Positions 33,581 to 42,695 of a stretch of DNA of 64,000 nucleotides are shown here, in pieces. Below the pieces are notes generated by a model that saw only the letters and a program-made list of their open reading frames with translations, had not been told where the DNA came from and ran no database searches. Source of the DNA: Vasconcelosia minhoensis LEGE 07310 (lineage in GTDB: Bacteria; Cyanobacteriota; Cyanobacteriia; Phormidesmidales; Phormidesmidaceae); the NCBI RefSeq assembly GCF_015207255.1, contig NZ_JADEXG010000011.1:1-64000 (forward strand). The letters run 5' to 3'. How positions within the stretch are numbered: the first letter of the stretch is position 1; every line of letters starts with the position of its first letter. The position numbers and the translations under genes were made by a program.

Positions 33581-34354
33581 CTACCAGACTTTCCAGGGTG
33601 CCTCACCCTCTTTCCAAAGCCGCTCCAGCAAATTCTTGTCCCGCAGCGTATCCATCGGATGCCAGAAACCGCTGTGCCGGTACGCGGAAAGCTGCTGCAT
33701 ATGGGCGAGCTTCTTCAGCGGCTCCTGCTCCCAAACGGTCTTGTCCGCCGCGATTAGATCAATCACCTGGGGCTCCAAGACAAAGTATCCGCCGCTAATC
33801 CAGGCCCCATCCCCCTCTGGCTTCTCCTGAAAACTCTCAATCTTGGTCTGCTCTTGAGCTAGGGAAATAGCGCCGAATCGCCCCGGTGGCTGCACCGCAG
33901 TCAGGGTGGCAGAGGTACCCTGAGCCTTGTGAAACGCCACTAGCTTAGTAATATCAATATCGCTGACGCCGTCGCCGTAGGTAAAGCAGAAGGTTTCTGA
34001 GCCAATGTGCTCTCTGACGCGCTTTAGTCGGCCACCCGTCATCGTCTCCTCGCCCGTATCGACCAGCGTCACCTGCCAGGGTTCGGCTTTACCCGCATGC
34101 ACATTCATTTGGTTGAAGCGCATATCAAAGGTGACGTCGGACATGTGTAGGAAATAGTTGGCAAAGTATTCCTTGATCACATAGCCTTTATAGCCACAGC
34201 AGATAATAAATTCATCGATGCCGTGGGCTGAATAGGTCTTCATGATATGCCAGAGGATGGGCTTGCCGCCGATCTCCACCATCGGCTTAGGCTTGATCCC
34301 GGTTTCTTCGCTCAGGCGAGTGCCAAACCCACCCGCTAGTATGACTGCTTTCAT
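33581..34354 (-). CDS. rfbF: Glucose-1-phosphate cytidylyltransferase
   Basis: A 257-residue nucleotidyltransferase that makes CDP-glucose from CTP and glucose-1-phosphate, the first step to CDP-linked dideoxy or branched sugars. [18 protein letters not shown] is the nucleotide-binding signature and [17 protein letters not shown] the following block; [10 protein letters not shown] provides the metal-binding Asp. The frame extends to 34387, but ATG at 34354 matches the family start and has GGTGA upstream. The usual next enzyme, CDP-glucose 4,6-dehydratase, is not an obvious neighbour. Confidence 0.92.
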   Translation of the reverse strand: MKAVILAGGFGTRLSEETGIKPKPMVEIGGKPILWHIMKTYSAHGIDEFIICCGYKGYVIKEYFANYFLHMSDVTFDMRFNQMNVHAGKAEPWQVTLVDTGEETMTGGRLKRVREHIGSETFCFTYGDGVSDIDITKLVAFHKAQGTSATLTAVQPPGRFGAISLAQEQTKIESFQEKPEGDGAWISGGYFVLEPQVIDLIAADKTVWEQEPLKKLAHMQQLSAYRHSGFWHPMDTLRDKNLLERLWKEGEAPWKVW

Positions 34355-34387
34355 AAGGTCACCAAAAGTTACAATCGTATAGGTCAC

Positions 34388-35575
34388 TCACTGCGACTGG
34401 AAGTCTTTTTCGATGCGGGCCATCACCTGAGCGATAACGGTTTGATATCGCTGAACATTGAACGTTTCTCTAACTTTTTTCTGGGTTTGAAACCAGTCAA
34501 CGGGATAGGCATTTCCTTTGACCAGGGTCGCGATCGCGTTGGCAATAGACTCCCCGGTCGGCTCACAGGTCCAGAGGTCCTCCGGGTCAAAAAATTCCCT
34601 CAGCGCTGGCGAATCCATCGTCAGCGTTGGCAGGCCCAGCGTTAGCGCTTCGACCAGCTTGTTGGGAACCGCGGCCCGCGCTTTGTCCGTATCGCCAAAG
34701 ATACCCAAGGCTAGGTCACAATGCTCATGTAAGAAATGGGGCAGGGACCCATCGAGGAATCGCAGGTCTTGTCTCAAAAAGACCCGATCGCTGAGGTGGC
34801 TGCGCTCAATTTTTTGGCGGTAGTCTTCAAACACTTGCTGCTGGCCGGTTGGCGGCACCCCAAAGAGATAGCAGCGGTAGGCCATTCCCCAATCTTTCAG
34901 AAGCTGCATGGCTTGAATGATGTTATCCAGACCGTGCAGGGGAATAAAAGTTCCCCACCAGCAAATGCTGATCGCATCGGCTGATTTGAAGCCGCCTGAC
35001 CCCAGCGCTGTGGAAGATGACGCGGAGGATTCGGTAATTTCGCTGAACAAAGGTGCAATAAAGCATTTATCAAAGTTAATTTGAATGCCTAGCATATCTT
35101 GCCAATATCGAAGCTCATAGTCAGCAATATCAATGATGTAGTCAGCCTGGGTCAGCGCTAGAGTATCTTTCTGCTTTAGCCGAGCCGCTTCGGGGCTATT
35201 TACAGGCACGGTTTGCTTATCCTTGACAGCGGTATCATACAGAGAAGCATAAACCTCAACGACCAGCTTGGCATTGAATAGTCGAGCTGCCCAGAGGGCG
35301 CTTCTGATCAATTCCACGTTCATGGGCAGAAGATAGATAACATCTGCTAGGGCGGCTTTAATAAACAGCTCGACCCAGTAATAAGCCGAAAAAACAATTC
35401 GTAAAATCTTAGAAATTAAATCTTTTTTAATGCCTCGCTCGAAGTAAAATTCGGGAAATATAAAACTAAGTCGATAGCCAGAATCAAGCAAATATTTAAT
35501 CAGGTTTTCGGAGCGATAGGCCCCATACAGGTTGCCGTAGAGCAAGATTTTCAAGCGCTTTTTTGAAATCGGCAT
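34388..35575 (-). CDS. Glycosyltransferase, GT-B fold (GT4-like)
   Basis: A 395-residue transferase. The N-terminal half (LKILLYGNLYGAYRSENLIKYLL) is the acceptor domain. The C-terminal half carries GT4-like blocks CWWGTFIPLHGLDNIIQAMQLLKD, YRCYLFG, and AAVPNKLVEALTLGLPTLTMDSPALREFF, where the usual donor-binding Glu lies in KLVEAL. The 5' half of the gene (about 35240-35575) is strikingly AT-rich compared with its neighbours, which suggests separate acquisition. Donor and acceptor are unknown; position implies assembly of the exopolysaccharide repeat unit. Confidence 0.82.
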   Translation of the reverse strand: MPISKKRLKILLYGNLYGAYRSENLIKYLLDSGYRLSFIFPEFYFERGIKKDLISKILRIVFSAYYWVELFIKAALADVIYLLPMNVELIRSALWAARLFNAKLVVEVYASLYDTAVKDKQTVPVNSPEAARLKQKDTLALTQADYIIDIADYELRYWQDMLGIQINFDKCFIAPLFSEITESSASSSTALGSGGFKSADAISICWWGTFIPLHGLDNIIQAMQLLKDWGMAYRCYLFGVPPTGQQQVFEDYRQKIERSHLSDRVFLRQDLRFLDGSLPHFLHEHCDLALGIFGDTDKARAAVPNKLVEALTLGLPTLTMDSPALREFFDPEDLWTCEPTGESIANAIATLVKGNAYPVDWFQTQKKVRETFNVQRYQTVIAQVMARIEKDFQSQ

Positions 35576-35635
35576 CTATCGCCTCCCGGTCCATACAATC
35601 ATTTGCTTCACGCTTACTCTCTATCTCCGCTGGCG

Positions 35636-36574
35636 CTAGCTTGGCTTTTCTGAAGGCCTGTTCGATATTAAAGATAGCTTTGCAATTTTGAACAGCGCCG
35701 ACAGCAGGACCCGAGTCTGTTTTAGCATGGCGGGATTGTAAGCAACCGAGCGGAATAGGCAGCCTGCGGCAAACATCGCTTCTTTACGACCTAAACGGTC
35801 TTTTTCAGGCGCACTCAAGACCTTAAAGGTGAGATATTTGTAAAAGCTTGCTAGTGCTTTTGGCTTGAGCCTTTGGAAACTGTCGGGAGTCTGCGCAAAC
35901 ACCCTGTCGATTACCGCTAGCCCGGCCGACCGATGGTTCTCTAACCTGAAGGACTTTGACCGGGACGAAACGCGGTAAAGCACCTGTACCTGGGGCACAA
36001 CGGCGAAGCGGTACTGAGCGGCTAGCCGCACCCACATTTCCCAATCTTCTGCAGTGCGTAGCGTTTCGTCAAAGCCGCCGGTGTGATCAATAGCCGTTTT
36101 ACGAATCAGGGGATTGGACCCACTTTCCAAAAAACTGCCCAATACAATCCGCTCGTATACGTCACCTGCAATCGTCGAATGCATTCCCGAGCGCAGAAAT
36201 TGACCAGATTCATCGATATAGTCCACCCAGCTATAGGCCACGGCTACCGCCGGATCGGCCGCTAACGCCTGAACCTGTGCGGCCAGTTTGTCAGGCAGCC
36301 AGAGGTCGTCGGCGTCTAAAAAGGCAATATACTGGCCCGATGCCTTGGCGATACCGAGGTTTCGGCTCGCTGAAACGCCTGAATTTTTCTGAGAGACGAC
36401 GGTCAGCCTACAGTCCTCAATCGCGTCGAGCCGCTCCAGCGTTCGGTCGGTTGAGCCATCGTCAATTACAATAATTTCAAAATCGGTCAGCGTCTGCTGT
36501 ATAACAGACTCAACCGTTTCGGCAATGGTTCGCTCGCTATTATAGGCTGGGATGATTACCGAGATGAGAGCCAT
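35636..36574 (-). CDS. Glycosyltransferase family 2
   Basis: A 312-residue GT-A enzyme. The N-terminus has VIIPAYNSERTIAETVESV, then IIVIDDGSTDRTLERL for nucleotide binding, YIAFLDADDLW as the metal-binding DXD, and RTAEDWEMWVRLA with the acceptor-side Glu-Asp. The C-terminal 80 residues are basic and weakly hydrophobic, with no clear membrane helix, so it probably acts on the cytoplasmic face of the membrane. It is followed by 60 bp and another glycosyltransferase in the same operon. Confidence 0.88.
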   Translation of the reverse strand: MALISVIIPAYNSERTIAETVESVIQQTLTDFEIIVIDDGSTDRTLERLDAIEDCRLTVVSQKNSGVSASRNLGIAKASGQYIAFLDADDLWLPDKLAAQVQALAADPAVAVAYSWVDYIDESGQFLRSGMHSTIAGDVYERIVLGSFLESGSNPLIRKTAIDHTGGFDETLRTAEDWEMWVRLAAQYRFAVVPQVQVLYRVSSRSKSFRLENHRSAGLAVIDRVFAQTPDSFQRLKPKALASFYKYLTFKVLSAPEKDRLGRKEAMFAAGCLFRSVAYNPAMLKQTRVLLSALFKIAKLSLISNRPSEKPS

Positions 36575-36588
36575 GACGTCAGGTCGCT

Positions 36589-37608
36589 TCAGGTTTCCAG
36601 GTGTTTACAGCTAAGCTGGCCCGGTTGTGCTGGCCCCGTGGCCCGGCGCGGCAGGTGGCTGACCAGGCTGCGGCCAATAAAGTAGGCCGGACTGAGGGCA
36701 CTGCTCAAAAAGAACGCCATCTCGCAGGCCGCGATCGTGTCTTTCTGAGGATTTCCAGCATGGGTCCAATAGTGCTTGAGCGCACGACGCCAGCCGCCCA
36801 GCGCAATCTTGGCCATAATCAGCGGCTTTTGCCAGTAGCTTTTAGCCGTAATCATCCGAAGATGACAGATACAGAGCCCGCAAGCCCAGCTGAGATTGAT
36901 CAAATAGGCTCTTTCCAAACGCCTGTCCGGAATTTCGTGGGCAGCGTGGAGGTCAGGATTGTACCAGATCTCCCAGCCAGCCCTGTGCAGATAGAGCAGC
37001 GGCTCGAAATCTTCCCCTCCAACCATTGAGCCGCTTACCGGGCCGCTTAGGGCTAGGTGGGTGGGCACATCCCTCAGCCAGGCCTGGCGTCGTACCACCC
37101 AGGCTGCCGAGGGCGGCAACACTAGGTTTTCTGGGTCGTATTGATGCGCCTCGGGGCCGCGTTCCCGAATTGCCAGGAAGGACTGAATACGCTTGAAGTT
37201 TTCTGGGGGTGGCGTCTCAAACTTGCCATGGATCTGACCGCCATAGGCACCGGCGCGATCGCGGGACGCGCCAGCGGCATAGGCCGTCGCCACCCAATCA
37301 GCAGCCGGGATAATGTCGTCGTCGAGAAAACCTACCCATTCACTCTGGGCCGTTTGAATCGCCTTTTGACGGGCGAAGCCAGCTCCCTGCTGAGGCTCGA
37401 AGGCATATCTGAGGGTGGGGGTAGTATCGGCCCAGTCCCGCTGATACTGCTGAATCAAAGCAGCGGTCTGGTCGCTGCTGTTGTTATCGACGACCAAGAT
37501 TTCCCAGTCCAGGTCTGCCGGATAAGTCTGCGATCGCAGCTGCTCAAGCAGCCTGGGCAGCCGCTCAGCCCCGTTATAGGTTGGAATAGCAACTGTAAAG
37601 TCTGGCAT
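36589..37608 (-). CDS. hpsE: HpsE-type glycosyltransferase family 2
   Basis: A GT2 protein of 339 residues from the ATG at 37608 (a GTG at 37620 would add four). It matches the cyanobacterial HpsE type linked to hormogonium polysaccharide: FTVAIPTYNGAERLPRLLEQL, LVVDNNSSDQT, GFLDDDIIPAADWV as the DXD, and the later SMVGGEDFEPLLYLHRAGWEIWYNPDLHAAHEI. The C-terminus has a hydrophobic region that may anchor it. A second HpsE-type catalytic domain follows in the next upstream gene. Whether the organism makes hormogonia cannot be told from here. Confidence 0.85.
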   Translation of the reverse strand: MPDFTVAIPTYNGAERLPRLLEQLRSQTYPADLDWEILVVDNNSSDQTAALIQQYQRDWADTTPTLRYAFEPQQGAGFARQKAIQTAQSEWVGFLDDDIIPAADWVATAYAAGASRDRAGAYGGQIHGKFETPPPENFKRIQSFLAIRERGPEAHQYDPENLVLPPSAAWVVRRQAWLRDVPTHLALSGPVSGSMVGGEDFEPLLYLHRAGWEIWYNPDLHAAHEIPDRRLERAYLINLSWACGLCICHLRMITAKSYWQKPLIMAKIALGGWRRALKHYWTHAGNPQKDTIAACEMAFFLSSALSPAYFIGRSLVSHLPRRATGPAQPGQLSCKHLET

Positions 37609-37692
37609 GGTTGGCTCCACAACTGGGCGCGTAGAAGGGGCAGAATCTGACTACTGAGGGGTAACCCCAGCTCCATTAAAATGACATCTCAT

Positions 37693-39651
37693 CTAAAACC
37701 TCAGCGGCTGAGGCTCAGCCAGCTGGTATCCCTGAACATAGTCAACCTCCGTTTTTTTCAACTGACTGAGGGCCTGAGCTGTCTCAACCCCTTTGGCCAC
37801 AATCTGAATCGAGCGAGCGTGGCTCAGCTGAATCATGGACTGCGCCTGCTCAAAGGCAGAAGCATTCCGAACGGCTGCTTTGACCGTATGGCTGCTGAGC
37901 TTAAGGTAGTGAATAGGGAACTGACTGACAAATTTTTCCACTCCACCGCACTGGCTGAAGTCGTCAATGGCCACTAGGCAGCCAATCTCATGCAGCCCGT
38001 GAATCAGCTGGCTGACCTGAACCGGCAGCGCGATCGCGTCGGCTTCGGTAATCTCAAAGCAGAGCTGGCACGGGGGAAATCGATGTCGCTGTAGCTGGTC
38101 GGCGATAAAGCTAGGCAGTTTGGGATCGCAGACACTAGCAGTCGATAGATTGACGGAGTAGATAGACTGGGGCTGGGTCGGCAGATGAGTCAGCTTTGAC
38201 GCCGAGCCCTCTGCCGCGCTTTGAGCTGGGAGAGATTGAAAAAATTTACGCAGGACCCAGCGATCGAGGGTGCGGAGCAGGCCATAGTGCTCCGCAACGG
38301 GGATGAAGCGGTTTGGAGAAACCATGCCCAAATTAGGACTGGCTGACTCGGCCTGGTCAAACAGGCGTAGTAGAACTTCACCTGATGCTTGACTATGGCT
38401 GTTAGCGGCGATCACCGGCTGGCTATACAGCTGGAATCGATCCTGCTCGAAGGCCTGGGTCAGCCGCTCTAGCCACTCCTGCCGCTGCGGCAGATGACGG
38501 CGCTCATAGCGGGCCTGCTGCCCGTCCTGATGGGCTTTGCGGAGCAAGAAGAAGGGGCTGACGACCGTACTGCGGAGGTGTTCGCGATCGCAGGCGGCCA
38601 GCAGCGATGACTCATTCGAGCGCCGGACCAGGTTGAGCGCCAGCTTACGCAAATCGTTGGCAATGTAGCCTGGGATCATCAGCGGTCGCTGCCAGGAGCG
38701 AATGCGCATCATCCGAATATAAAATCGGCTGAGCCCGTCACAGTGCAGCAGCTGGAGCAGATAGTCCTGCTCGAGTCGCTCGCTAGAAATCTGGTGATAG
38801 ACGACCATTGCCGGGTTATACCAAACCTGCCAGCCTGCTTTCTGAATATGCAGCACGGCTTCCAGATCTTCGCTAGCCAGGCCCGCGGCTTTGCCTTTGT
38901 TGTTCAAAAATAGGCGCGGGGGGACGGCATCGAGCCAGGCCTGTCGCCGCACCACTAGTCCGGCTCCGGGGGGTAAAATTTTCTTCTGAGGCTCGTACAG
39001 ATGGGGGGTGTCGCCGCGCTCGATAATGGCTAGGAAAGGCTTGATTTTGGCCAGCTCCGGCGGCGTCAGCTGGTCCGGCGGGCCGGCTGAGAATTCGCCG
39101 TGGATCTGGCTGCCAAAAGCGCCGGCGCCGGGATGAGCTTGGCCAAAGCGATAGGCCTGCTCGACCCAGTCGCAAGCAGGTAGATTATCATCATCCAGGA
39201 AGGCAATCAGCTCTCCCTGGGCGACGGTGGCAATTCGCTGCCGGGCATGGGCCGCGCCCTGTTCAGGGGCAAAGCGGTAGTGGAGTGATACCGCCTGAGG
39301 CCCCTCCTGATCCCAAATTCGCTGATAGCGCCGGACGACCTCAGCCGTCTCATCGGAGCTGTTGTTGTCGCAGACGATGATTTCCCAAGCAATATCGGCG
39401 ATATTGATCTGCGATCGCAGCCGATCTAAAACTAGCGGTAGCCGCTTTGCTCCGTCATAGGTTGGAATCGCCACAGTCACATCGAGGCTGACGACGCAGC
39501 CATCAGCCTGAGCGGTCAAGGCCCTATTGGGGGCCGTATTGGGGGTAGGGTTGGGAGCGTCAGCCATCAGGGGGGCGTTGTTAACCGTAGCCGATTCTGG
39601 CTTTGACCGTGGGGTCTCTGGCTGTAGCGCGGAAAGCGGACCTTGGAGCAT
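37693..39651 (-). CDS. HpsE-type glycosyltransferase fused to a degenerate EAL domain
   Basis: A 652-residue fusion. Residues 1-50 are Pro/Ala/Asn-rich and disordered. Residues 55-390 are a GT2 domain of HpsE type (DVTVAIPTYDGAKRL, CDNNSSDET, DXD in FLDDDNLP, ASEDLEAVLHIQKAGWQVWYNP). Residues 400-650 are an EAL domain with Glu425 (EVL), Asn501, Glu533 and Asp563-Asp564 kept. In AEGVE the first Glu, the proposed general base, is Lys620, and the DDFGTG loop reads DDFSQCGG. Hydrolysis of c-di-GMP is therefore unlikely, but ligand binding could remain. It is the first gene of the cluster, so it could gate polysaccharide output to c-di-GMP. Confidence 0.9.
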   Translation of the reverse strand: MLQGPLSALQPETPRSKPESATVNNAPLMADAPNPTPNTAPNRALTAQADGCVVSLDVTVAIPTYDGAKRLPLVLDRLRSQINIADIAWEIIVCDNNSSDETAEVVRRYQRIWDQEGPQAVSLHYRFAPEQGAAHARQRIATVAQGELIAFLDDDNLPACDWVEQAYRFGQAHPGAGAFGSQIHGEFSAGPPDQLTPPELAKIKPFLAIIERGDTPHLYEPQKKILPPGAGLVVRRQAWLDAVPPRLFLNNKGKAAGLASEDLEAVLHIQKAGWQVWYNPAMVVYHQISSERLEQDYLLQLLHCDGLSRFYIRMMRIRSWQRPLMIPGYIANDLRKLALNLVRRSNESSLLAACDREHLRSTVVSPFFLLRKAHQDGQQARYERRHLPQRQEWLERLTQAFEQDRFQLYSQPVIAANSHSQASGEVLLRLFDQAESASPNLGMVSPNRFIPVAEHYGLLRTLDRWVLRKFFQSLPAQSAAEGSASKLTHLPTQPQSIYSVNLSTASVCDPKLPSFIADQLQRHRFPPCQLCFEITEADAIALPVQVSQLIHGLHEIGCLVAIDDFSQCGGVEKFVSQFPIHYLKLSSHTVKAAVRNASAFEQAQSMIQLSHARSIQIVAKGVETAQALSQLKKTEVDYVQGYQLAEPQPLRF

Positions 39652-39917
39652 CGTTTCAAACCAAAAATCGGTTTATTAAGGCCAGCGCAAACCTGACCGG
39701 ATGAAACTTAACAACGGCTGACTGTAGCTTGTCTGGGGAGATTGCGTCTCAAGTCAAACTCAACTATGAACGTATTCAATCTCAACATATCCGCAATCGT
39801 ATCTACAACGCTTTTTGAAGTTCTTCAAAGAGTCTTCACTGAGGCTGTCCGCTGAAACACTGACAAAAAGTTTGTGTGAGGTCTCGCTGGGCACACCGGA
39901 AATAACCAGGCGGGTAT

Positions 39918-40517
39918 TTAGCCCAGCTTATCGCCGCTGAGCACGAAAATGGGGTCTATCGCCGCAAAAAACTGCTGATTGCCTCGGGTTTCCAACCGAT
40001 TGACAGCGGGCTGCGCCACTTCTATATTGCGTACCTGGAGTTCGGCAAATGCTTCTGAAACCGCGTACAGGCCTTTCAGGCTGCCGACGGTAACGACGAT
40101 GCGCCCATCGGGCAGCAGCCGTTTCCAGATCGACTGAAGGATTTCCTTGAACGACCGCCCGCCCTCGATCAGCACACAGTCGGGCGACTCGGGCAGCTGG
40201 CTAAGGCAGTCGGGGGCACTGCCGACGGTCACTTCAATATTGGTCAGCTCAAAGCGATCGCAGTTGGTTTGAATCAGCTGGGCCACCTCCGGATCGCGCT
40301 CGACCGCGATCACTTTACCCTGCCGACAGAGCAGTCCGGCCTCAACCGCAATCGTCCCCGTCCCCGCCCCAATATCCCACAGCACCGAGTCGGCCCTGAG
40401 CCGCAGGTAGCCCAGCAGCAGCAGCCGCACTTCTCGCTGACTCAGCGGAATACCCGGCAGCCGCTCGAACAGATGATCGGGAATACCGGGCGTAACGTAG
40501 GGCCAGAGGGCAGACAT
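39918..40517 (-). CDS. cbiT: Precorrin-6B C15-methyltransferase/decarboxylase subunit CbiT
   Basis: CbiT methylates C15 and decarboxylates the cobalamin precursor ring. The 199-residue protein has VTPGIPDHLFERLPGIPLSQREVRLLLL, the SAM site LWDIGAGTGTIAVEAGLL, VIAVERDPE, and FIEGG-type VLIEGGRSFKEILQ, all family marks. I chose the ATG at 40517; the frame is open to 40577 and the extra residues look unconserved. The 3' end of the decarboxylase gene upstream is adjacent. No other cobalamin biosynthesis gene is visible, but metH, a cobalamin user, lies 2 kb away. Confidence 0.88.
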   Translation of the reverse strand: MSALWPYVTPGIPDHLFERLPGIPLSQREVRLLLLGYLRLRADSVLWDIGAGTGTIAVEAGLLCRQGKVIAVERDPEVAQLIQTNCDRFELTNIEVTVGSAPDCLSQLPESPDCVLIEGGRSFKEILQSIWKRLLPDGRIVVTVGSLKGLYAVSEAFAELQVRNIEVAQPAVNRLETRGNQQFFAAIDPIFVLSGDKLG

Positions 40518-40573
40518 AGGGAGCGCTGGTTTATCCCTCAGCATAGAAGATCCGGGCCGCGATCTCCTAGCAT

Positions 40574-42052
40574 TCAAACGTCCTTGGACTGAACCACGGC
40601 TAGGGTCTGGAGGGTGGCATCCCGGCAGCCAGTCAGCACACCGCCTACCGCCAGCACCTGCTGCAGCGCCCTGATCGCAGCTGCGCTGATTCGCTCTCCC
40701 GGCAGCAGAGTGGGAATGCCCGGCGGATAAGGGCAGACGGTCTCAGCACTAATCCGGCCAACGGCGTCAGCGACGGGTAGGATTTGGGTGGGCGCAAAGA
40801 ATGCCTGGCGGGGGCTACAGCCTGTTTCTATAGACCGTTCCAGCTCCGTGAAATCGGTCTTAGGCAGGTTTAATGGACCTGAGCCGCGATCGCGCAGTCC
40901 CGCTAGCGCCTCTACTAGCTGCTCCATATCCGCCAGGTCATTGCCCCAGCCGACGATGAAGGTCAGCTGCTGCAGCGTCGGCAGTTCCGCCGTGACGCCC
41001 CAATCCTTGTGCAGCATTCGATCGGCTTCATAGCCGGTCATCCCCAGGCCAGAAACATCAACCGTCAGCCGGGTGCGATCCCAGTCGGCACAGCCCGGCG
41101 TTCGCCCCATTATCTGAGGGCCAATCACCCGCAGTCCGGGCAGCTGAGCAATCCGCTGGCGAGCCCGATCGGCTCGCGTCAGCGCCTGCGCTATGAGGTC
41201 TAGTCCCTCAGTGGCCATCTGCTGGCGAGCGGCGTCGAGGGAGCCTAATAGCAAATAGCTGGGGCTGCTGGACTGGGTGAGGGCCAGGGCCTGAGACAGA
41301 CGATGGCGGTCTATCCGGCTCCCCTGAGCGTGGAGCAGGGCGGCCTGGGTGAAGGCGCTAAGCACCTTATGGGCAGACTGGATGACGATATCGGCCCCGG
41401 CTCTGAGCGCCGGAGTAGGTAGCTCAGGATGGAAGGCGAAATGAGCCCCGTGGGCTTCGTCTACAATCAGCGGCAGAGCATGGCGGTGGGCGAGTTCGGC
41501 AATTTCTTCGACATCGGCGCAGATGCCCTGATAAGTCGGCGAGGTGATCAAAACGGCGCGGGCGTCGGGGTGCTGGGCTAGAGCCTGCGCGATCGCGTCT
41601 GCCGTGATGCTGTGGGCTAGTCCCCAGTCGGGGTCGTAGTCCGGAGTGACGTAGACAGGCTGGGCACCGGAGAGGATCAGGCCCGCGATCGCCGATCGGT
41701 GAGCATTGCGCGGCAGAATCAGCTTTTCACCTGGGCCACAGGTGGCCAGGATGGCGGCTTCTACACCGCTAGTCGAGCCGTTAGCCAAAAACCAGGTCTG
41801 CTCTGCCCCAAATGCTTCTGCCGCCAGCTCTTGAGCAGCTAGGATCACGCCTTCTGGCGCAAATAGATTATCTAGCTCCGGCAGCTCCGGCAGGTCAGCA
41901 GTAAAGACAGACGCACCGAACAGATCCCTATGCCGCTGAGAAACGCCGCGTCCGCGCTTGTGCCCCGGCGTGTAGAAAGCCGCGTTTGGGCGGATGGCAC
42001 AGTGCCTGAGAGCCTCTACCAGCGGCGCAGCCGACTGATCCATTGACTCCAT
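40574..42052 (-). CDS. PLP-dependent Orn/Lys/Arg decarboxylase family protein
   Basis: A 492-residue fold-type I enzyme that decarboxylates a basic amino acid, feeding polyamine synthesis. It starts with PNAAFYTPGHKRGRG, a family hallmark, then FLANGSTSGVEAAIL, SPTYQGICADVEEIAELAHR, the PLP Asp in IVDEAHGAHF, and the Schiff-base Lys in IQSAHKVLSAFTQ. The C-terminal domain has VCPYPPGIPTLLPGERI. It is shorter than E. coli SpeA/CadA because it lacks the N-terminal wing domain, as usual for the cyanobacterial class. Arginine is the likeliest substrate in cyanobacteria, but lysine or ornithine remain possible. Confidence 0.88.
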   Translation of the reverse strand: MESMDQSAAPLVEALRHCAIRPNAAFYTPGHKRGRGVSQRHRDLFGASVFTADLPELPELDNLFAPEGVILAAQELAAEAFGAEQTWFLANGSTSGVEAAILATCGPGEKLILPRNAHRSAIAGLILSGAQPVYVTPDYDPDWGLAHSITADAIAQALAQHPDARAVLITSPTYQGICADVEEIAELAHRHALPLIVDEAHGAHFAFHPELPTPALRAGADIVIQSAHKVLSAFTQAALLHAQGSRIDRHRLSQALALTQSSSPSYLLLGSLDAARQQMATEGLDLIAQALTRADRARQRIAQLPGLRVIGPQIMGRTPGCADWDRTRLTVDVSGLGMTGYEADRMLHKDWGVTAELPTLQQLTFIVGWGNDLADMEQLVEALAGLRDRGSGPLNLPKTDFTELERSIETGCSPRQAFFAPTQILPVADAVGRISAETVCPYPPGIPTLLPGERISAAAIRALQQVLAVGGVLTGCRDATLQTLAVVQSKDV

Positions 42053-42060
42053 TGACGAAC

Positions 42061-42528
42061 CTATGGGTTTGGCAATGGATCGCAGCGAATTTCGATGATG
42101 AATCCATCGGGGTCGTAAAAGTAAATGCCCCGGCCCGTCGGTCGAGTCACGGGGCCGTCAAAAGTAATCTGATGCGCTCTCAGCCGCTCCATCGCCTGGT
42201 CAAACTGGGTTGGGGCAATATCGAAGGCCAGATGATTGGCTCGGGTAAAGCCTTTCTCGGGGTCGGGGTCCGGCGGTGACAGGTCGGGCTCCCAGAACAG
42301 GTCTAGAATCGTCCCATCTGGTGTCCTAAAGTTAGTCACTTTGCCCTCCGCCACCAGCTTGACCAGCGTTTTCGGCACCTCTTCGCCCTGAAGTTTGTGA
42401 AGGCCTAAGACCTCACCGTAAAACTGGCAGGCCGCCTGCATATCTTTCACGTTGAGGGCGATGTGATGGACGCCACGTAGCATTCCTTCGGTGAGGACAG
42501 GCTGGGGACGGGAAGAAACACTGACCAT
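42061..42528 (-). CDS. VOC (glyoxalase/bleomycin resistance) family protein
   Basis: A 155-residue metalloprotein-like VOC fold with two beta-alpha-beta-beta-beta repeats. The first runs LRGVHHIALNVKDMQAACQFYGEVLGL (ligand His), the second ANHLAFDIAPTQFDQAMERLRAHQI (ligand His), ending in GIYFYDPDGFIIEIRC with the ligand Glu. I chose ATG at 42528; a TTG at 42555 gives nine more residues. The substrate is unknown; members include glyoxalase I, dioxygenases and antibiotic resistance proteins. It lies 8 bp before the decarboxylase start, so the genes are probably co-transcribed. Confidence 0.85.
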   Translation of the reverse strand: MVSVSSRPQPVLTEGMLRGVHHIALNVKDMQAACQFYGEVLGLHKLQGEEVPKTLVKLVAEGKVTNFRTPDGTILDLFWEPDLSPPDPDPEKGFTRANHLAFDIAPTQFDQAMERLRAHQITFDGPVTRPTGRGIYFYDPDGFIIEIRCDPLPNP

Positions 42529-42695
42529 AGCGTTGTCGGGCTTCGTAGAGTTCAAGCGAATCGTCGATGCCTTTACTCTAACGGAACTTCTGAATCGACA
42601 TCGACTAAAACGCTAAGAAACTTTAGGGAGGCAATTAATATAGATAGAACGCCTTACAAGCGCAGCTGCCTGAGCCCTTATCCAGCACCACTCCT

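Noticed and set aside
42556-42695. Cobalamin riboswitch before metH
   Set aside because: The leader is only 140 bp and I see no B12-box-like sequence; the gene may be constitutive.
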